Assembly: GCA_023387985.1 (NCBI GenBank)
Contig: JAEWHC010000005.1
Coordinates: 248,001 to 312,000, forward strand
Source: Bacteroidota bacterium
GTDB lineage: Bacteria > Bacteroidota > Bacteroidia > Chitinophagales > Chitinophagaceae
Direction: 5' to 3'
Length of the DNA: 64,000 nt
Both the position numbers and the translations under genes were made by a program. The notes beneath the pieces were generated by a model. The model saw only the letters and a program-made list of their open reading frames with translations. It did no database searches and was not told the DNA's origin. Positions 42,969 to 52,560 of this stretch are shown one piece after another; position 1 is the stretch's first letter, and the number at the start of each line of letters is the position of its first letter.

Positions 42969-44695
42969 TGAATAGACTGATCCGATACAAATACGGATGG
43001 CTGGCTGCCCTTATCCTTGCTGCAGCACTCATTGTCACCAGTTCAATGGTTAACCTGCGCCTTGATTTTACCGAAGAAAACCGCTATACGCTAAGCGAAG
43101 CGAGTAAAAAACTGATTCGCGAAACCCAGGAACCAACCCAAATCACCGTTCTGCTGAAAGGTGATCCTTTACCAGTATTTTTTCGCAAACTTGCGGGATC
43201 CTCGGAGTTTTTTCTGAAGGAACTCAAATCCCGCAGCCAGGGAAACATCACTTATCGTTTTGTAACGCCTGATGAATTTATGACGGATGCCGAAAGTTTC
43301 CCGGTCAATGATACATTGAAAACGGAATGGCTGAAACAGAACGCAGTAAAACAAAATGAAATTACCCAAACCGGCACCAGGGCGGCTTTTGTTTATCCCA
43401 TTGCCTTGTTGCAGCAGGAGGACAGGATGACAACTGTAAACCTTCTGCAAGGCCAGGGCAATAAAGGATTTCTGAATCCCGATAACGCGGCACTTCAGTA
43501 TGAGCTGATCAACAATGCCGAATCCCAGATGGAATATCTCTTCATGTCGGCCTTGCAGGCATTGTCTGACGCCCCACTGCCCGTTATTGCCTATGAAACC
43601 GGTCATGGACAACCGACCGGGCCGAATACTTTTGACCTGAGTAGTAATTTGCAAAGCCGTTTCAATTTCTTTGTCATTGATATTAAAGAACGACCTTTTA
43701 TCAGCGACAGCATTGATGTACTGATGATTGTTAAGCCTGAGCTCAGTTTCAAGGATGAAGAAAAACTGAAGATTGACCAGTTTATCATGCGCGGAGGCAG
43801 GGTGATGTTTTTGCTTGATGGCCTGAATGCCGACATGGACAGCCTCATACGTTCCGGAAGAGACTTTACGGCCTTCCCCCGCGATCTGAAACTTGAAGAC
43901 CTCCTGTTCCGTTATGGCGCCCGCATCAATTTTGATCTTGTGGAAGATGCCCAATGCGATATGCTTCCGCAAACGGTAGGCATGATCGGCAATCAACCCC
44001 AGATCGAACTAATGCCCTGGCCTTATTTTCCGTTATTGTACAGCCAAAGCAATCACCCCGTTGCCAAAAACCTGGATGCCGTGGTTATGCAATTTCCCAA
44101 CAGTGTAGATACAGTAAAAGCAGACGGTATTGAAAAAGATATTTTACTAACCACCAGCAATACCAGCAAGCGCACCAACGCCCCTGTAATTGTAACGGTA
44201 GAAGTTTTGAAGATGCTGGAAAATCCTTCCGCTTTCCCTGATAAAAACATTCCTGTCGCCCTTATGCTGAGCGGAAAATTCCAAAGTTTATATGCCAACC
44301 GTTTGCCCGGGGCTACCGCAGAATCACTTGCAGCGAGGGGCCAGCCTTTTTTACCGAAAGGCGTAAATCCCGGAATGATTATGATTACCGGTGACGGTGA
44401 TTGGGTACTGAACGCCTTTACCCGCGAAGGGCCAATGCCCATGGGCTCAAATCCTTATACCCAATACGAATTTGCCAATAAAGATTTTTTGATGAACGCC
44501 ATTGATTTTATGACTGATGAAAAAGGGATCATGGCTTCCCGAAGCAAAAGCTTTCAATTGAGGGTACTTGATCCTAAAAAACTGGAAAGCAATAAACCGG
44601 CCATTCAGTGGGCCAATGTGGCTTTGCCGGTTTTACTGCTTGGGATTTTCGGACTGGCTTTTGTTATTTGGAGAAGAAAAAAATATAGCCGATAA
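42968..44695 (+). CDS. gldG: Gliding-motility ABC transporter auxiliary protein GldG
   Basis: A 575-residue protein with an N-terminal membrane helix (about 10-29), a large extracytoplasmic ABC-auxiliary (GldG) domain beginning RLDFTEENRYTLSEASK, and a C-terminal helix (about 547-566) followed by a basic end. This is the full GldG architecture. It starts at the ATG that overlaps the gldF stop. In Flavobacterium johnsoniae gldF and gldG mutants cannot glide; whether this organism glides is not known from the sequence. The terC gene starts 13 bp after its stop. Confidence 0.93.
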   Translation: MNRLIRYKYGWLAALILAAALIVTSSMVNLRLDFTEENRYTLSEASKKLIRETQEPTQITVLLKGDPLPVFFRKLAGSSEFFLKELKSRSQGNITYRFVTPDEFMTDAESFPVNDTLKTEWLKQNAVKQNEITQTGTRAAFVYPIALLQQEDRMTTVNLLQGQGNKGFLNPDNAALQYELINNAESQMEYLFMSALQALSDAPLPVIAYETGHGQPTGPNTFDLSSNLQSRFNFFVIDIKERPFISDSIDVLMIVKPELSFKDEEKLKIDQFIMRGGRVMFLLDGLNADMDSLIRSGRDFTAFPRDLKLEDLLFRYGARINFDLVEDAQCDMLPQTVGMIGNQPQIELMPWPYFPLLYSQSNHPVAKNLDAVVMQFPNSVDTVKADGIEKDILLTTSNTSKRTNAPVIVTVEVLKMLENPSAFPDKNIPVALMLSGKFQSLYANRLPGATAESLAARGQPFLPKGVNPGMIMITGDGDWVLNAFTREGPMPMGSNPYTQYEFANKDFLMNAIDFMTDEKGIMASRSKSFQLRVLDPKKLESNKPAIQWANVALPVLLLGIFGLAFVIWRRKKYSR

Positions 44696-44708
44696 ATTTG
44701 TGCATGCT

Positions 44709-45749
44709 ATGAGTACCATTCAAATTGTTTACCTGGTTTTTGGCGTAGTGATCAGTATTGCGCTCTTTTTTGATCTTAAGAGCTTCAGCAAAAAAGGGCA
44801 TGTGGTTACCATCAGGGAAGCCTTGATCCAAACCTTTTTCTGGATCAGCCTTGCGCTGGCTTTTTTCGTTTTTTTGTTGTTTGAAGGAAAAAACCTGAGC
44901 GAAGAAGTTTTTGTGAGCGGCCATCATCCGGGTCGCTATCAACTGGCTTTTGAATTTTTGAGCGCCTACCTGATGGAATGGAGCTTGAGCATCGATAATA
45001 TTTTTGTCTTCATCCTCATCTTTAACGCGTTCAAAGTAAAACCCGAACATTATTCCCGTACCCTGCTTGTGGGCATCATCCTGGCCATTGTGTTCCGGGT
45101 AATTTTCATCACCATTGGCGTCGCCCTTGTAGAACGTTTTCATTTTGTACTTTATATTTTCGGGGTATTCCTGGTTTATACAGGTTATAAAATGTTTACC
45201 GCCAAAGAAGATGAGGAATTTAACCCACGTGAATCCATGCCCTACCGCATGATGCAAAAGATGCTTCCCCTTGTACCGCACGATGGAGGTGGAAAATACC
45301 TGGTTCATGAGGACGGCAAGCGGTTTTACACTACACTTTTCGTGGTAGTGGTGATGCTGGGTGCCATTGATATCGTTTTCGCACTGGACAGTATTCCCGC
45401 GGTGATGGGCATCAGCCAGAATGCCATGGTGATTTACACAAGCAATATTTTCGCTGTTCTTGGTTTGCGCGCCTTGTACTTCCTGCTGCGTGGGGCTGTC
45501 AATAAATTCGATTACCTGCAACAGGGCATAGCCATTGTACTCGTATTTATTGGAATAAAAATGCTGGGCGAACATTGGTTCAACATGCTCGTTCCGGATA
45601 AAGGTGTCCAGGTTGGTATTTCACTGGGCGTTATCCTGCTTTGTATTTCTGGCGCCGTGGCCTATTCCATTTTTGTGGACAAAAAATGCAGGTCGGAAGA
45701 AATTGAAGATCCGGAAAAAAGAGATCCTGATTATATGGGTGATGCATGA
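44709..45749 (+). CDS. TerC family integral membrane protein
   Basis: A 346-residue TerC/Alx protein with seven or more hydrophobic segments. It starts MSTIQIVYLVFGVVISIALFF and contains SLSIDNIFVFILIFNAF and GAIDIVFALDSIPAVMGIS, the two conserved acidic membrane motifs of the family linked to metal (Mn, Ca) export or tellurite resistance. The start ATG at 44709 follows gldG by 13 bp; a longer in-frame ORF beginning inside gldG is not used. The stop overlaps the next gene by 4 bp, so it belongs to the gldF-gldG-terC-murF/alr cluster. Confidence 0.88.
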   Translation: MSTIQIVYLVFGVVISIALFFDLKSFSKKGHVVTIREALIQTFFWISLALAFFVFLLFEGKNLSEEVFVSGHHPGRYQLAFEFLSAYLMEWSLSIDNIFVFILIFNAFKVKPEHYSRTLLVGIILAIVFRVIFITIGVALVERFHFVLYIFGVFLVYTGYKMFTAKEDEEFNPRESMPYRMMQKMLPLVPHDGGGKYLVHEDGKRFYTTLFVVVVMLGAIDIVFALDSIPAVMGISQNAMVIYTSNIFAVLGLRALYFLLRGAVNKFDYLQQGIAIVLVFIGIKMLGEHWFNMLVPDKGVQVGISLGVILLCISGAVAYSIFVDKKCRSEEIEDPEKRDPDYMGDA

Positions 45750-48199
45750 TCAGTAATTATACGATCCAAAAAATACAGGAAATTACCGGCGCCCGTTTGC
45801 TGGGAAATTTCGATGGCATCATCCGTCATCTTTCAATAGATACCCGGCGCATTCAGTTTGCAGGCGACACTTTATTTTTTGCCATCCCTACGGCGAGGCG
45901 TGATGGTTTCAATTTTATCCCGGATGCCTGGCAGCGCGGGGTACGGAGCTTTGTGGTACAGCATGCGCCAAACGAAACATGGCAAGAGAAGGCTGCATTT
46001 CTTTTGGTAGACAATGTTGCAGATGCCCTGCAGGCGCTTGCCGCATGGCACAGGCAACAATTCCGGATACCAGTAACCGGCATTACGGGCAGCAATGGCA
46101 AAACGATTGTAAAAGAATGGATCTGCCAGCTTTGGGAAGAAGACCACAATATCGCCCGGAGCCCGAAAAGTTTCAATTCACAAATAGGTGTACCGTTAAG
46201 CGTTTGGACGCTGAATGAATATACGGAAGCCGGCATTTTTGAAGCAGGCATCTCTCAGCCTGGTGAAATGGAAAAGCTGGAAAAAATCATCCGCCCCGGC
46301 ATTGGCTTGTTTGTTATGCTGGGCGATGCCCACGACAGCGGATTTGAAAGCCGCGAAGCCAAATTGCATGAAAAACTCAAACTTTTTAACCACTGTGAAG
46401 CCATTTGCTGCAATTCGGATGATGACCTGGTTTGGGAAGCTTTGCAAAACCTAAAAATTCCTTTGATCAGCTGGGGAATGCGCGAAGGCAGCAGCCTGCA
46501 AATCCTGGACCGCGAAGCCAGCACCAACAAGACGAGGATCACCGCGCTTTACCATAGAAACCAAATCGAATTCCCGCTGCCGGTAATTGACGAGGTAGAT
46601 ATTTTCAACCTCTTGCACGTGATCAATTTCCTGTTATTCCGTGGCCTTCCCCTGGAAGTGATTAAGACAAGGGTGCTGAAACTCAGCAAATTGCCTTTAC
46701 GCCTGCAATGGGAAGAAGGCATAAGAAATTGCAGGATCCTGAATGACGCCTACAGTAACGATTTCACTTCGCTTTCAATGGCCTTACAGGCATTGCAACG
46801 GGATGGGCGGCACAACCGCAAGACCGTTATACTGAGTGACCTTTCCGTACCATCAAACCAGGCCCGGGAATATTATGGAAGGCTGGCAGACCTCCTTTGC
46901 CAAACCGGTGTACAACGCCTGCTGGGAATTGGCCCGGAGATGAGCCGTATTTTTTCGGATCAGCCTGTAAAAAACCTGGAGGTTCATACATTTTCCCATA
47001 CGGCAGCCTTGCTTCAGCAACTTGACCAGGTGGACATTGAAAATGAAGATATCCTGATCAAAGGCGGCCGGCGATTTGGGTTTGAAGAAATTGCACGGGC
47101 TTTGCAGGCCTTCCGCCACGAAACTGTACTGGAGATTGACCTTTCGGCCATGCAGCGGAATTTATTGCATTACAAAAGCCTGCTGCAACCCGGTGTTAAA
47201 ATGATGGTGATGGTGAAGGCTTTTGGTTATGGTATCGGTGCCCGCGAAGTGAGCAAACTGGTGGCATTCGCCGGCGTGGATTACTTGGCTGTGGCCTATG
47301 TGGATGAAGGAGTGGCCCTGCGGCAAAACGGTATAACCCTTCCGGTCATGGTGCTCAATACCGAAGCCGACTCTTTTGCCGCACTTGAAAAATACAACCT
47401 CGAACCGGTCATTTATTCTTTTGAGATCCTGGAAGCTTTTTTTCAATGGTGCCGAAGCTCCGGTCAGAACCGCTTTCCCGTACATCTCGATATGGATACC
47501 GGCATGCACAGGCTTGGATTCATTGAGCACGAATGGATTCAGTTGGCGGATGCGCTACAGGCTCAGGATTATTTGCAGGTGAAATCCATATTCACCCATT
47601 TCGCGAGTAGCGAAGAACCGGAGCACGATCACTTTACTCTGCAACAAATGAACCGCTTTTTGAAGGCGGCCGGCATTATGGACAACGCACTGCCCTATGC
47701 CTTTCTGAAACATGCAGCCAATACCAATGCCATAGCGAGACATCCGCAGGTGCACTTTGATATGGTCCGTTTGGGTATTGGCCTTTATGGCGGTGTAGAT
47801 GGACTCGAACCGGTTTTGCGTCTCTTTACGCGTGTAGCACAGGTCAAACATTTAAAAGCCGGTCAAACGGTGGGTTATGGCCAGCATACCGTATTACAAA
47901 AAGATTCAGTGATTGCCACGGTGCGTATTGGTTATGCCGATGGGTACCGCCGGAAGCTGGGTAACGGAAATGGGTTTATGCTGGTAAACGGAAAGCCCGT
48001 GCCGGCCATCGGAAATATTTGCATGGATATGACAATGCTTGATGTAACAGAGATTGGGGAAGTAAACCCCGGTGATCACGTGGAAATTTTTGGGTTGAAC
48101 CAATCCATTCAGCAGGTGGCCACACAAGCGGAAACCATTCCGTATGAGATCATGACCGGAATTAGCGGCCGGGTTAAACGGATCTACAATGAAGAGTGA
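45746..48199 (+). CDS. MurF-alanine racemase fusion (UDP-MurNAc-tripeptide:D-Ala-D-Ala ligase / Alr)
   Basis: An 817-residue bifunctional protein. The N-terminal half (about 1-455) is MurF, with the P-loop VTGITGSNGKTIVKEW near residue 110-125 and the Mur-ligase C-terminal domain. The second half (about 460-817) is alanine racemase: LEIDLSAMQRNLLHYK, then PLP-lysine Lys491 in VKAFGYG, the YADGYRRKLGNG region and GNICMDMTMLDVT. Fusion of these successive wall-building steps (make D-Ala, ligate D-Ala-D-Ala) is characteristic of Bacteroidota. The ATG overlaps the terC stop by 4 bp (ATGA). Cytoplasmic. Confidence 0.95.
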   Translation: MISNYTIQKIQEITGARLLGNFDGIIRHLSIDTRRIQFAGDTLFFAIPTARRDGFNFIPDAWQRGVRSFVVQHAPNETWQEKAAFLLVDNVADALQALAAWHRQQFRIPVTGITGSNGKTIVKEWICQLWEEDHNIARSPKSFNSQIGVPLSVWTLNEYTEAGIFEAGISQPGEMEKLEKIIRPGIGLFVMLGDAHDSGFESREAKLHEKLKLFNHCEAICCNSDDDLVWEALQNLKIPLISWGMREGSSLQILDREASTNKTRITALYHRNQIEFPLPVIDEVDIFNLLHVINFLLFRGLPLEVIKTRVLKLSKLPLRLQWEEGIRNCRILNDAYSNDFTSLSMALQALQRDGRHNRKTVILSDLSVPSNQAREYYGRLADLLCQTGVQRLLGIGPEMSRIFSDQPVKNLEVHTFSHTAALLQQLDQVDIENEDILIKGGRRFGFEEIARALQAFRHETVLEIDLSAMQRNLLHYKSLLQPGVKMMVMVKAFGYGIGAREVSKLVAFAGVDYLAVAYVDEGVALRQNGITLPVMVLNTEADSFAALEKYNLEPVIYSFEILEAFFQWCRSSGQNRFPVHLDMDTGMHRLGFIEHEWIQLADALQAQDYLQVKSIFTHFASSEEPEHDHFTLQQMNRFLKAAGIMDNALPYAFLKHAANTNAIARHPQVHFDMVRLGIGLYGGVDGLEPVLRLFTRVAQVKHLKAGQTVGYGQHTVLQKDSVIATVRIGYADGYRRKLGNGNGFMLVNGKPVPAIGNICMDMTMLDVTEIGEVNPGDHVEIFGLNQSIQQVATQAETIPYEIMTGISGRVKRIYNEE

Positions 48200-48238
48200 A
48201 TTCCGGTTTGCGGTTCGGGCAGCATGGGCAGGCAGTAC

Positions 48239-48850
48239 TCAAATGATTTCCAGGTCCAGCAATTTTTGTCCTTCAATAAATCCTTCCAGTCGGTCGGTGG
48301 GCACACATGGACCAACACCAGCAGGAGTTCCCGTGAACACCAGGTCGCCAATATTCAAAGTAAAATATTCACTTACATGACTAAGAATATCGTCAAATGA
48401 ATGCATCATCAGCTCAGATTGACCGTGTTGCACTTTTTCACCGTTTTTCTGCAACGCAAAATCAATATTGGAAGGATGTTTCAATTCGCTCACCGGAATA
48501 AAATGACCAATGGCCGCAGACTGGTCAAATGCTTTGGCTTTTTCCCAGGGAAGCCCTTTTTGCTTTAGCTTATCCTGCAGATCGCGGCAGGTAAAATCGA
48601 TGCCCACAGTGATTTGATCGAAAAATTCATGCGCTAGTTTGCGGGGTATATTGCGCCCGTTTTTGCAGATATGCAGCACAAGTTCGCATTCATAATGCAG
48701 GTTGCGGCTGAAATGCGGGTATTGCATGTTTTGCCCCGGGCTGATGATAGCGGTTTTGGGTTTCATGAAAATAACCGGTTCTTCCGGAACCTGGTTTCCC
48801 AACTCCTGGATATGGGCAACGTAATTCCTGCCAATGCAAATGATTTTCAT
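48239..48850 (-). CDS. Fumarylacetoacetate hydrolase family protein
   Basis: A 203-residue small FAH-fold enzyme. It begins KIICIGRNYVAHIQELGN and has the metal-binding HYECELVLHICKNG and VGIDFTCRDLQ segments with the expected Glu/Glu/Asp ligands, and GDLVFTGTPAGVGP near the end. Members include acylpyruvases and oxaloacetate tautomerases/decarboxylases, and the exact substrate is not readable. It is convergent with the MurF-Alr gene and followed leftward by pth. Confidence 0.88.
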   Translation of the reverse strand: MKIICIGRNYVAHIQELGNQVPEEPVIFMKPKTAIISPGQNMQYPHFSRNLHYECELVLHICKNGRNIPRKLAHEFFDQITVGIDFTCRDLQDKLKQKGLPWEKAKAFDQSAAIGHFIPVSELKHPSNIDFALQKNGEKVQHGQSELMMHSFDDILSHVSEYFTLNIGDLVFTGTPAGVGPCVPTDRLEGFIEGQKLLDLEII

Positions 48851-48949
48851 ATATCAAAATTAGCCTGAAATCATGAATTCGATTCACATGAATCTCATCT
48901 GCATTCATGATGCCCATGTGGAATTCCTGAAAACCATACAGGAATCTGT

Positions 48950-49525
48950 TTACTCAAATGTCCTCCTGTTGAATTGATTCATTGCCGCATCAATGTCCTG
49001 CAGTATAAACGTTTCGAGTGCCTCAACGCTGGCATCAATTTTTACTACCACCACCGGAAATTCACCCGGGGCCCATTTGCTCAGTACATAGTCGACCTGT
49101 TTTCCGCGGCTGAAATTATCCCCAATGCCAAAACGCATCTTTGGATAGACATCAGTACCCAAAACCTGCTGAATATTGGCCAGCCCATTGTGGCCGGCAT
49201 GGCTGCCGGAAGGGCGTATGCGCAGCTTGCTTAAGGGCAATGCCAGGTCGTCCACAATGGTCATGGTATTGGCAAGAGGAACCTTGTATTTATCCATCCA
49301 ATATTTCATGGCCTTTCCGCTGAGGTTCATATAAGTGGTTGGTTTTATGAGCACCACCTTGCGACCTTTGAGTTTGATTTCGGCCACAAAGGCGTGGCGC
49401 TGAAGCTTCCATTCGCCATTGTACTTGCGGCAAAAAGTATCCACCACATCAAATCCAATATTGTGACGGGTATGGGCATATTCCTCACCCACATTGCCGA
49501 GGCCGGTCAATAGAAATTGCTGCAT
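48950..49525 (-). CDS. pth: Peptidyl-tRNA hydrolase
   Basis: Releases tRNA from prematurely dropped peptidyl-tRNA. The 191-residue protein has LLTGLGNVGEEYAHTRHNIGF with the catalytic His, KPTTYMNLSGKA, and DDLALPLSKLRIRPSGSHAGHNG, all canonical. The start ATG at 49525 is preferred over TTG at 49531. rplY lies upstream on the same strand, the common rplY-pth order, but the two are separated by a terminator hairpin at 49554-49581. Confidence 0.95.
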   Translation of the reverse strand: MQQFLLTGLGNVGEEYAHTRHNIGFDVVDTFCRKYNGEWKLQRHAFVAEIKLKGRKVVLIKPTTYMNLSGKAMKYWMDKYKVPLANTMTIVDDLALPLSKLRIRPSGSHAGHNGLANIQQVLGTDVYPKMRFGIGDNFSRGKQVDYVLSKWAPGEFPVVVVKIDASVEALETFILQDIDAAMNQFNRRTFE

Positions 49526-49553
49526 TTTCAAAAATAACGATTAGAAAGAAAAA

Positions 49554-49581
49554 GCCCGATGGCCATTTACGGGCATCGGGC
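49554..49581 (-). terminator. Terminator between rplY and pth
   Basis: Perfect 8-bp arms gcccgatg / catcgggc with a 12-nt loop, followed on the minus strand by a T-rich run. It sits in the 80-bp gap between rplY and pth and suggests attenuation between them, or separate transcripts. Confidence 0.7.
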
Positions 49582-49605
49582 CTTCGTTCAATACGGTTAA
49601 AATGA

Positions 49606-50238
49606 TCAGGCTTCTGCCGGTACTTCCGCACCTTCTGCCGCTACTTCTCCACCTTCACCTTCCTCAGCGCCTGCGACACCTTCGCCCTGGCGAAGCTGAC
49701 GGGTTGTAACCACTGAAGCCAGGGGAATACGCGGTGAGTTCATGATCTCCAGTCCGGCAATGTTAACATCCTGTACACGAATGTTTCCATTCAGCTTCAG
49801 ATTGGAAACGTCAACCTCAATGTTTTCTACCAGGTCTTTTGGCAGTGCTTTTACCTTAAGCGATTTCATTTTGGTAACCAGCCGGCCACCTGCACGAACG
49901 CCTGCTGCACTCCCGGTGTACTTCAACGGAATGTTGGCGATGACTTTTTTGCCTTCAACCAATTCCAGCAGATCAACGTGGATCAGTTCATCGCTCACCT
50001 TATCAAATTGCAGGTCCTTCAGAATGCACTGGTAGGTTGTGCCATCCAGCACGACATCCGCAAGCAAAAAATCACCGGTGTAAACCAGGTTTTTGAATGC
50101 AGTAGCCGGAGCCTGGAAGTTGATTTCTTTTGCGCCCCCGTAAATTACACCAGGCACAAGCCCCTGAGAGCGAAGCAGGCGGGCGGCATTTTTGCCTCTG
50201 TCGGTCCTCAGTTGTCCTTCGATAGTAATTGTATTCAT
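49606..50238 (-). CDS. rplY: 50S ribosomal protein L25/Ctc
   Basis: A 210-residue L25 of the Ctc (general stress protein) type. An N-terminal 5S rRNA-binding beta-barrel (MNTITIEGQLRTDRGKNAARLLRSQG, about 1-95) is followed by the Ctc C-terminal domain and an Ala/Glu/Gly-rich acidic tail. It binds 5S rRNA in the central protuberance of the large subunit. The start ATG at 50238 matches the family; an upstream in-frame ATG at 50259 adds residues not in the family. A -7 box lies directly upstream. Confidence 0.93.
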   Translation of the reverse strand: MNTITIEGQLRTDRGKNAARLLRSQGLVPGVIYGGAKEINFQAPATAFKNLVYTGDFLLADVVLDGTTYQCILKDLQFDKVSDELIHVDLLELVEGKKVIANIPLKYTGSAAGVRAGGRLVTKMKSLKVKALPKDLVENIEVDVSNLKLNGNIRVQDVNIAGLEIMNSPRIPLASVVTTRQLRQGEGVAGAEEGEGGEVAAEGAEVPAEA

Positions 50239-50256
50239 ATAAAAAATTTTGGAGCG

Positions 50257-50264
50257 CAAAGGTA
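50257..50264 (-). promoter_or_regulatory. -7 box upstream of rplY
   Basis: On the minus strand this reads TACCTTTG, a full match to TAnnTTTG, ending 18 bp before the rplY ATG. That distance implies a very short leader. No clear -33 element. Confidence 0.42.
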
Positions 50265-50403
50265 AGGGAATGTTTGACCAACTTGCCGGATTATTCTAAG
50301 TGTTGTGGAATTTAAAGATTCATTTACCCAAATAACCTGCTTTTCCACCTATTTTCGGCGCATAATTTGATTTAAGACGTATATCATTAAAAAATCAACC
50401 TCG

Positions 50404-51612
50404 TTGAAAAAGTTTCTTACGCTCATCCTCCTGGCGGCACTGATTGCTCCGGTTACCGTACAGGCAGCGCCCCAGTCAATTGCTGAAGACAGCGTATACC
50501 GCAGGCCGGTGGCTTCTTTTCTCATTCCCTTGCAACTGGACAGCTTATTTCCCAATAACCGTTACCGTTTTGGCAACAACATTCCAAGGAACGTTCTGCC
50601 CTACCTGGAATATTATAATGGACTAAGGCTGGCCATTGATTCACTGAATGAGGAAGGCATAGACGCCCATATCCAGGTAATCGACACTCGGCCGAATGGC
50701 GGTCTTCAGGGCATTTTTCAATCAAGCGCGCTCAGAAGGTCAGACATGCTCATCGGCATTGCGCTGAATACCGCTGACCTCCGGGAAATGTCAGATTTCG
50801 CTAGAAACCGCAACATTCCTTTCATTTCCACCACTTTTCCAAATGATGGAGGAATTGTAGAAAATCCAAGCCTCTACATCCTCAATCCCACCCTGAAAAC
50901 CCATATTTTTTCTTCCTACCGTTTCTTGAAGAAAATGCACAGCCGTGATAACCTGTTGGTGATGACCCGCAGGGGAAATGCCGAGCCTTACCTGAAAGCC
51001 TGGATTGACGAAGCCGCGGCCCAGGACAGCTCGCAGAGTTTGAATTTGCAGTTCCATACCCTGAACGACAGTTTTTCAATTCAACAGATACTGCCTTTGC
51101 TCGACAGCAACCGGACCAATATAATCTGGGGCGCGACCCTGACAGACGCCTTCGCCCGACGCCTGGCCAAAATGATCGCACCCCTTTCCGTTACCTATCC
51201 TGTGGCCATTTTGGGAATGCCCACCTGGGATGGTATCGATTTTACCGGAAAAGACTATAACGGACTCGATGTTTTTTTGAGTACGCCATTCATCAGCAGT
51301 ATGGGCAATGCCGAAGCCTACACGTCGTTCAACCGCAGGTACAACAACAGCCAGCACAGCCGGCCGAGCGATATGGCCTCCAAAGGCTATGAATTTGCAT
51401 ACCGGCTGGTAAAAGCGCTTGCCCGGGATTCATTGAGCGGTTCTTCCGATAGTTTGCTCATAAAGCTTAATCATCCTGAAATGCGCATTTTTAACGAGGT
51501 AGAATTTCAGCCTGTTTATGCACCGGGAAAACCCGGAGTAATCAACTACTACGAAAACCGGAAGCTCTATTTTATCCATAAAAATAATGGTGCAGTAAGA
51601 GCGGTTTTTTAG
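50404..51612 (+). CDS. Exported protein with type 1 periplasmic-binding-protein fold
   Basis: A 402-residue protein starting at TTG (no nearby in-frame ATG), with a signal peptide (residues 1-21, ending VQAAPQ). The body has the alternating beta-alpha pattern of a type 1 periplasmic-binding/LIVBP-like domain: VLPYLEYYNGLRLAIDSLNEEG near the N-terminus, ADLREMSDFARNRNIPFIST, and ASKGYEFAYRLVKAL near the end. Such solitary members in Bacteroidota are often sensory or lipid-side binding proteins, not ABC partners; no permease genes are near. The ligand is unknown. A weak terminator follows. Confidence 0.72.
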   Translation: MKKFLTLILLAALIAPVTVQAAPQSIAEDSVYRRPVASFLIPLQLDSLFPNNRYRFGNNIPRNVLPYLEYYNGLRLAIDSLNEEGIDAHIQVIDTRPNGGLQGIFQSSALRRSDMLIGIALNTADLREMSDFARNRNIPFISTTFPNDGGIVENPSLYILNPTLKTHIFSSYRFLKKMHSRDNLLVMTRRGNAEPYLKAWIDEAAAQDSSQSLNLQFHTLNDSFSIQQILPLLDSNRTNIIWGATLTDAFARRLAKMIAPLSVTYPVAILGMPTWDGIDFTGKDYNGLDVFLSTPFISSMGNAEAYTSFNRRYNNSQHSRPSDMASKGYEFAYRLVKALARDSLSGSSDSLLIKLNHPEMRIFNEVEFQPVYAPGKPGVINYYENRKLYFIHKNNGAVRAVF

Positions 51613-51638
51613 TTTGGAATTGAACAAATTTATTAGAT

Positions 51639-51658
51639 AGCCACTCAACGGTGGCTTT
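51639..51658 (+). terminator. Weak hairpin after the binding-fold protein gene
   Basis: Six-bp stem agccac / gtggct with a 6-nt loop, followed by ttaatgatttt. It starts about 27 bp after the stop at 51612. Short stem, so tentative. Confidence 0.45.
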
Positions 51659-51741
51659 AATGATTTTCCTGGAAAGAGATCGGTGAAGTTAAATGTTGAC
51701 GATGGCCCTAAAGACCGACATGGCAGTATTGTCAGGTTATT

Positions 51742-51749
51742 TATCTTAG
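51742..51749 (+). promoter_or_regulatory. -7-like box upstream of the dioxygenase lipoprotein
   Basis: TATCTTAG, a variant of TAnnTTTG, ends 22 bp before the ATG at 51772. The same octamer at the same distance precedes the glycosyltransferase at 62742. Confidence 0.35.
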
Positions 51750-51771
51750 CCCTTCAAAACCCTGGAAATCC

Positions 51772-52440
51772 ATGCGCATCGGGGCCCTCATACTCATCGC
51801 TTTTTTATACGCCCAGTGCAGAAGCATTTCCGGTACGGAACAGCCCATTTCCAAAGAAGCCACGGGAAATTTACCCGTAGGGGGTGGGTGTGATGGTTGC
51901 GAACTGATGTACACCGGAATGCCTGAAACCATAGATGCCATTGATACAAGTGCAGGATGGTTTGCTCAAGGTCAAAAACTGATCGTGACCGGAACCGTCT
52001 TCCAGCATAATGAAAGCACTCCGGCCCGGGATGTAATTATTTATTACTGGCAAACAGACCAAAACGGGCTCTATGCTGCCGAAGACGGAATGGATGATAA
52101 AGTGAAAGCACATGGACATATCAGGGGATTGGTAAAAACCGATGAAAAAGGGTATTACCGCATGCATACCATCAGGCCTGCACCATATCCTGATGATGTC
52201 ATCCCGGCGCATATTCATTTTTCCATCAAAGAGCCGGATGTGATCAATGCCTATTACACGGACGATATTCTTTTTTCCGGAGATAGTTTACTGGCTTCCT
52301 GGCAAAAAAAATACCCGGCGGAAAACCGCGGGGGCTCAGGAATTGTTCACCCGGTTTGCGCGGCTTCCACACAAATTGCACACCACGATATTATTCTCGG
52401 AAAAAACATACCGCATTACAGGAAAATGACCGGAAAATAA
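51772..52440 (+). CDS. Intradiol ring-cleavage dioxygenase-like lipoprotein
   Basis: A 222-residue exported protein with a short signal peptide and a candidate lipobox Cys16 (YAQC). The mature part is the intradiol dioxygenase fold of protocatechuate 3,4-dioxygenase beta. The first Tyr ligand lies in WQTDQNGLY and the second in RPAPYPDD, and the two His ligands in PAHIHF, so all four iron ligands are present. Extracytoplasmic members of this family occur in Bacteroidota, but their substrates are mostly unknown. The TonB receptor gene begins 121 bp downstream on the same strand, so uptake or degradation of an aromatic compound is possible. Confidence 0.8.
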   Translation: MRIGALILIAFLYAQCRSISGTEQPISKEATGNLPVGGGCDGCELMYTGMPETIDAIDTSAGWFAQGQKLIVTGTVFQHNESTPARDVIIYYWQTDQNGLYAAEDGMDDKVKAHGHIRGLVKTDEKGYYRMHTIRPAPYPDDVIPAHIHFSIKEPDVINAYYTDDILFSGDSLLASWQKKYPAENRGGSGIVHPVCAASTQIAHHDIILGKNIPHYRKMTGK

Positions 52441-52560
52441 ATTTGAAAAAATCATTCCCCGGGATGAAAGCGAATTGGATATACCGCTGGCTTCCAATAA
52501 TAAATAGGAAAAAAGCCGCGATATGCTTAGCTTTCCGTGAATTCTGAATTCCAGCGATTC

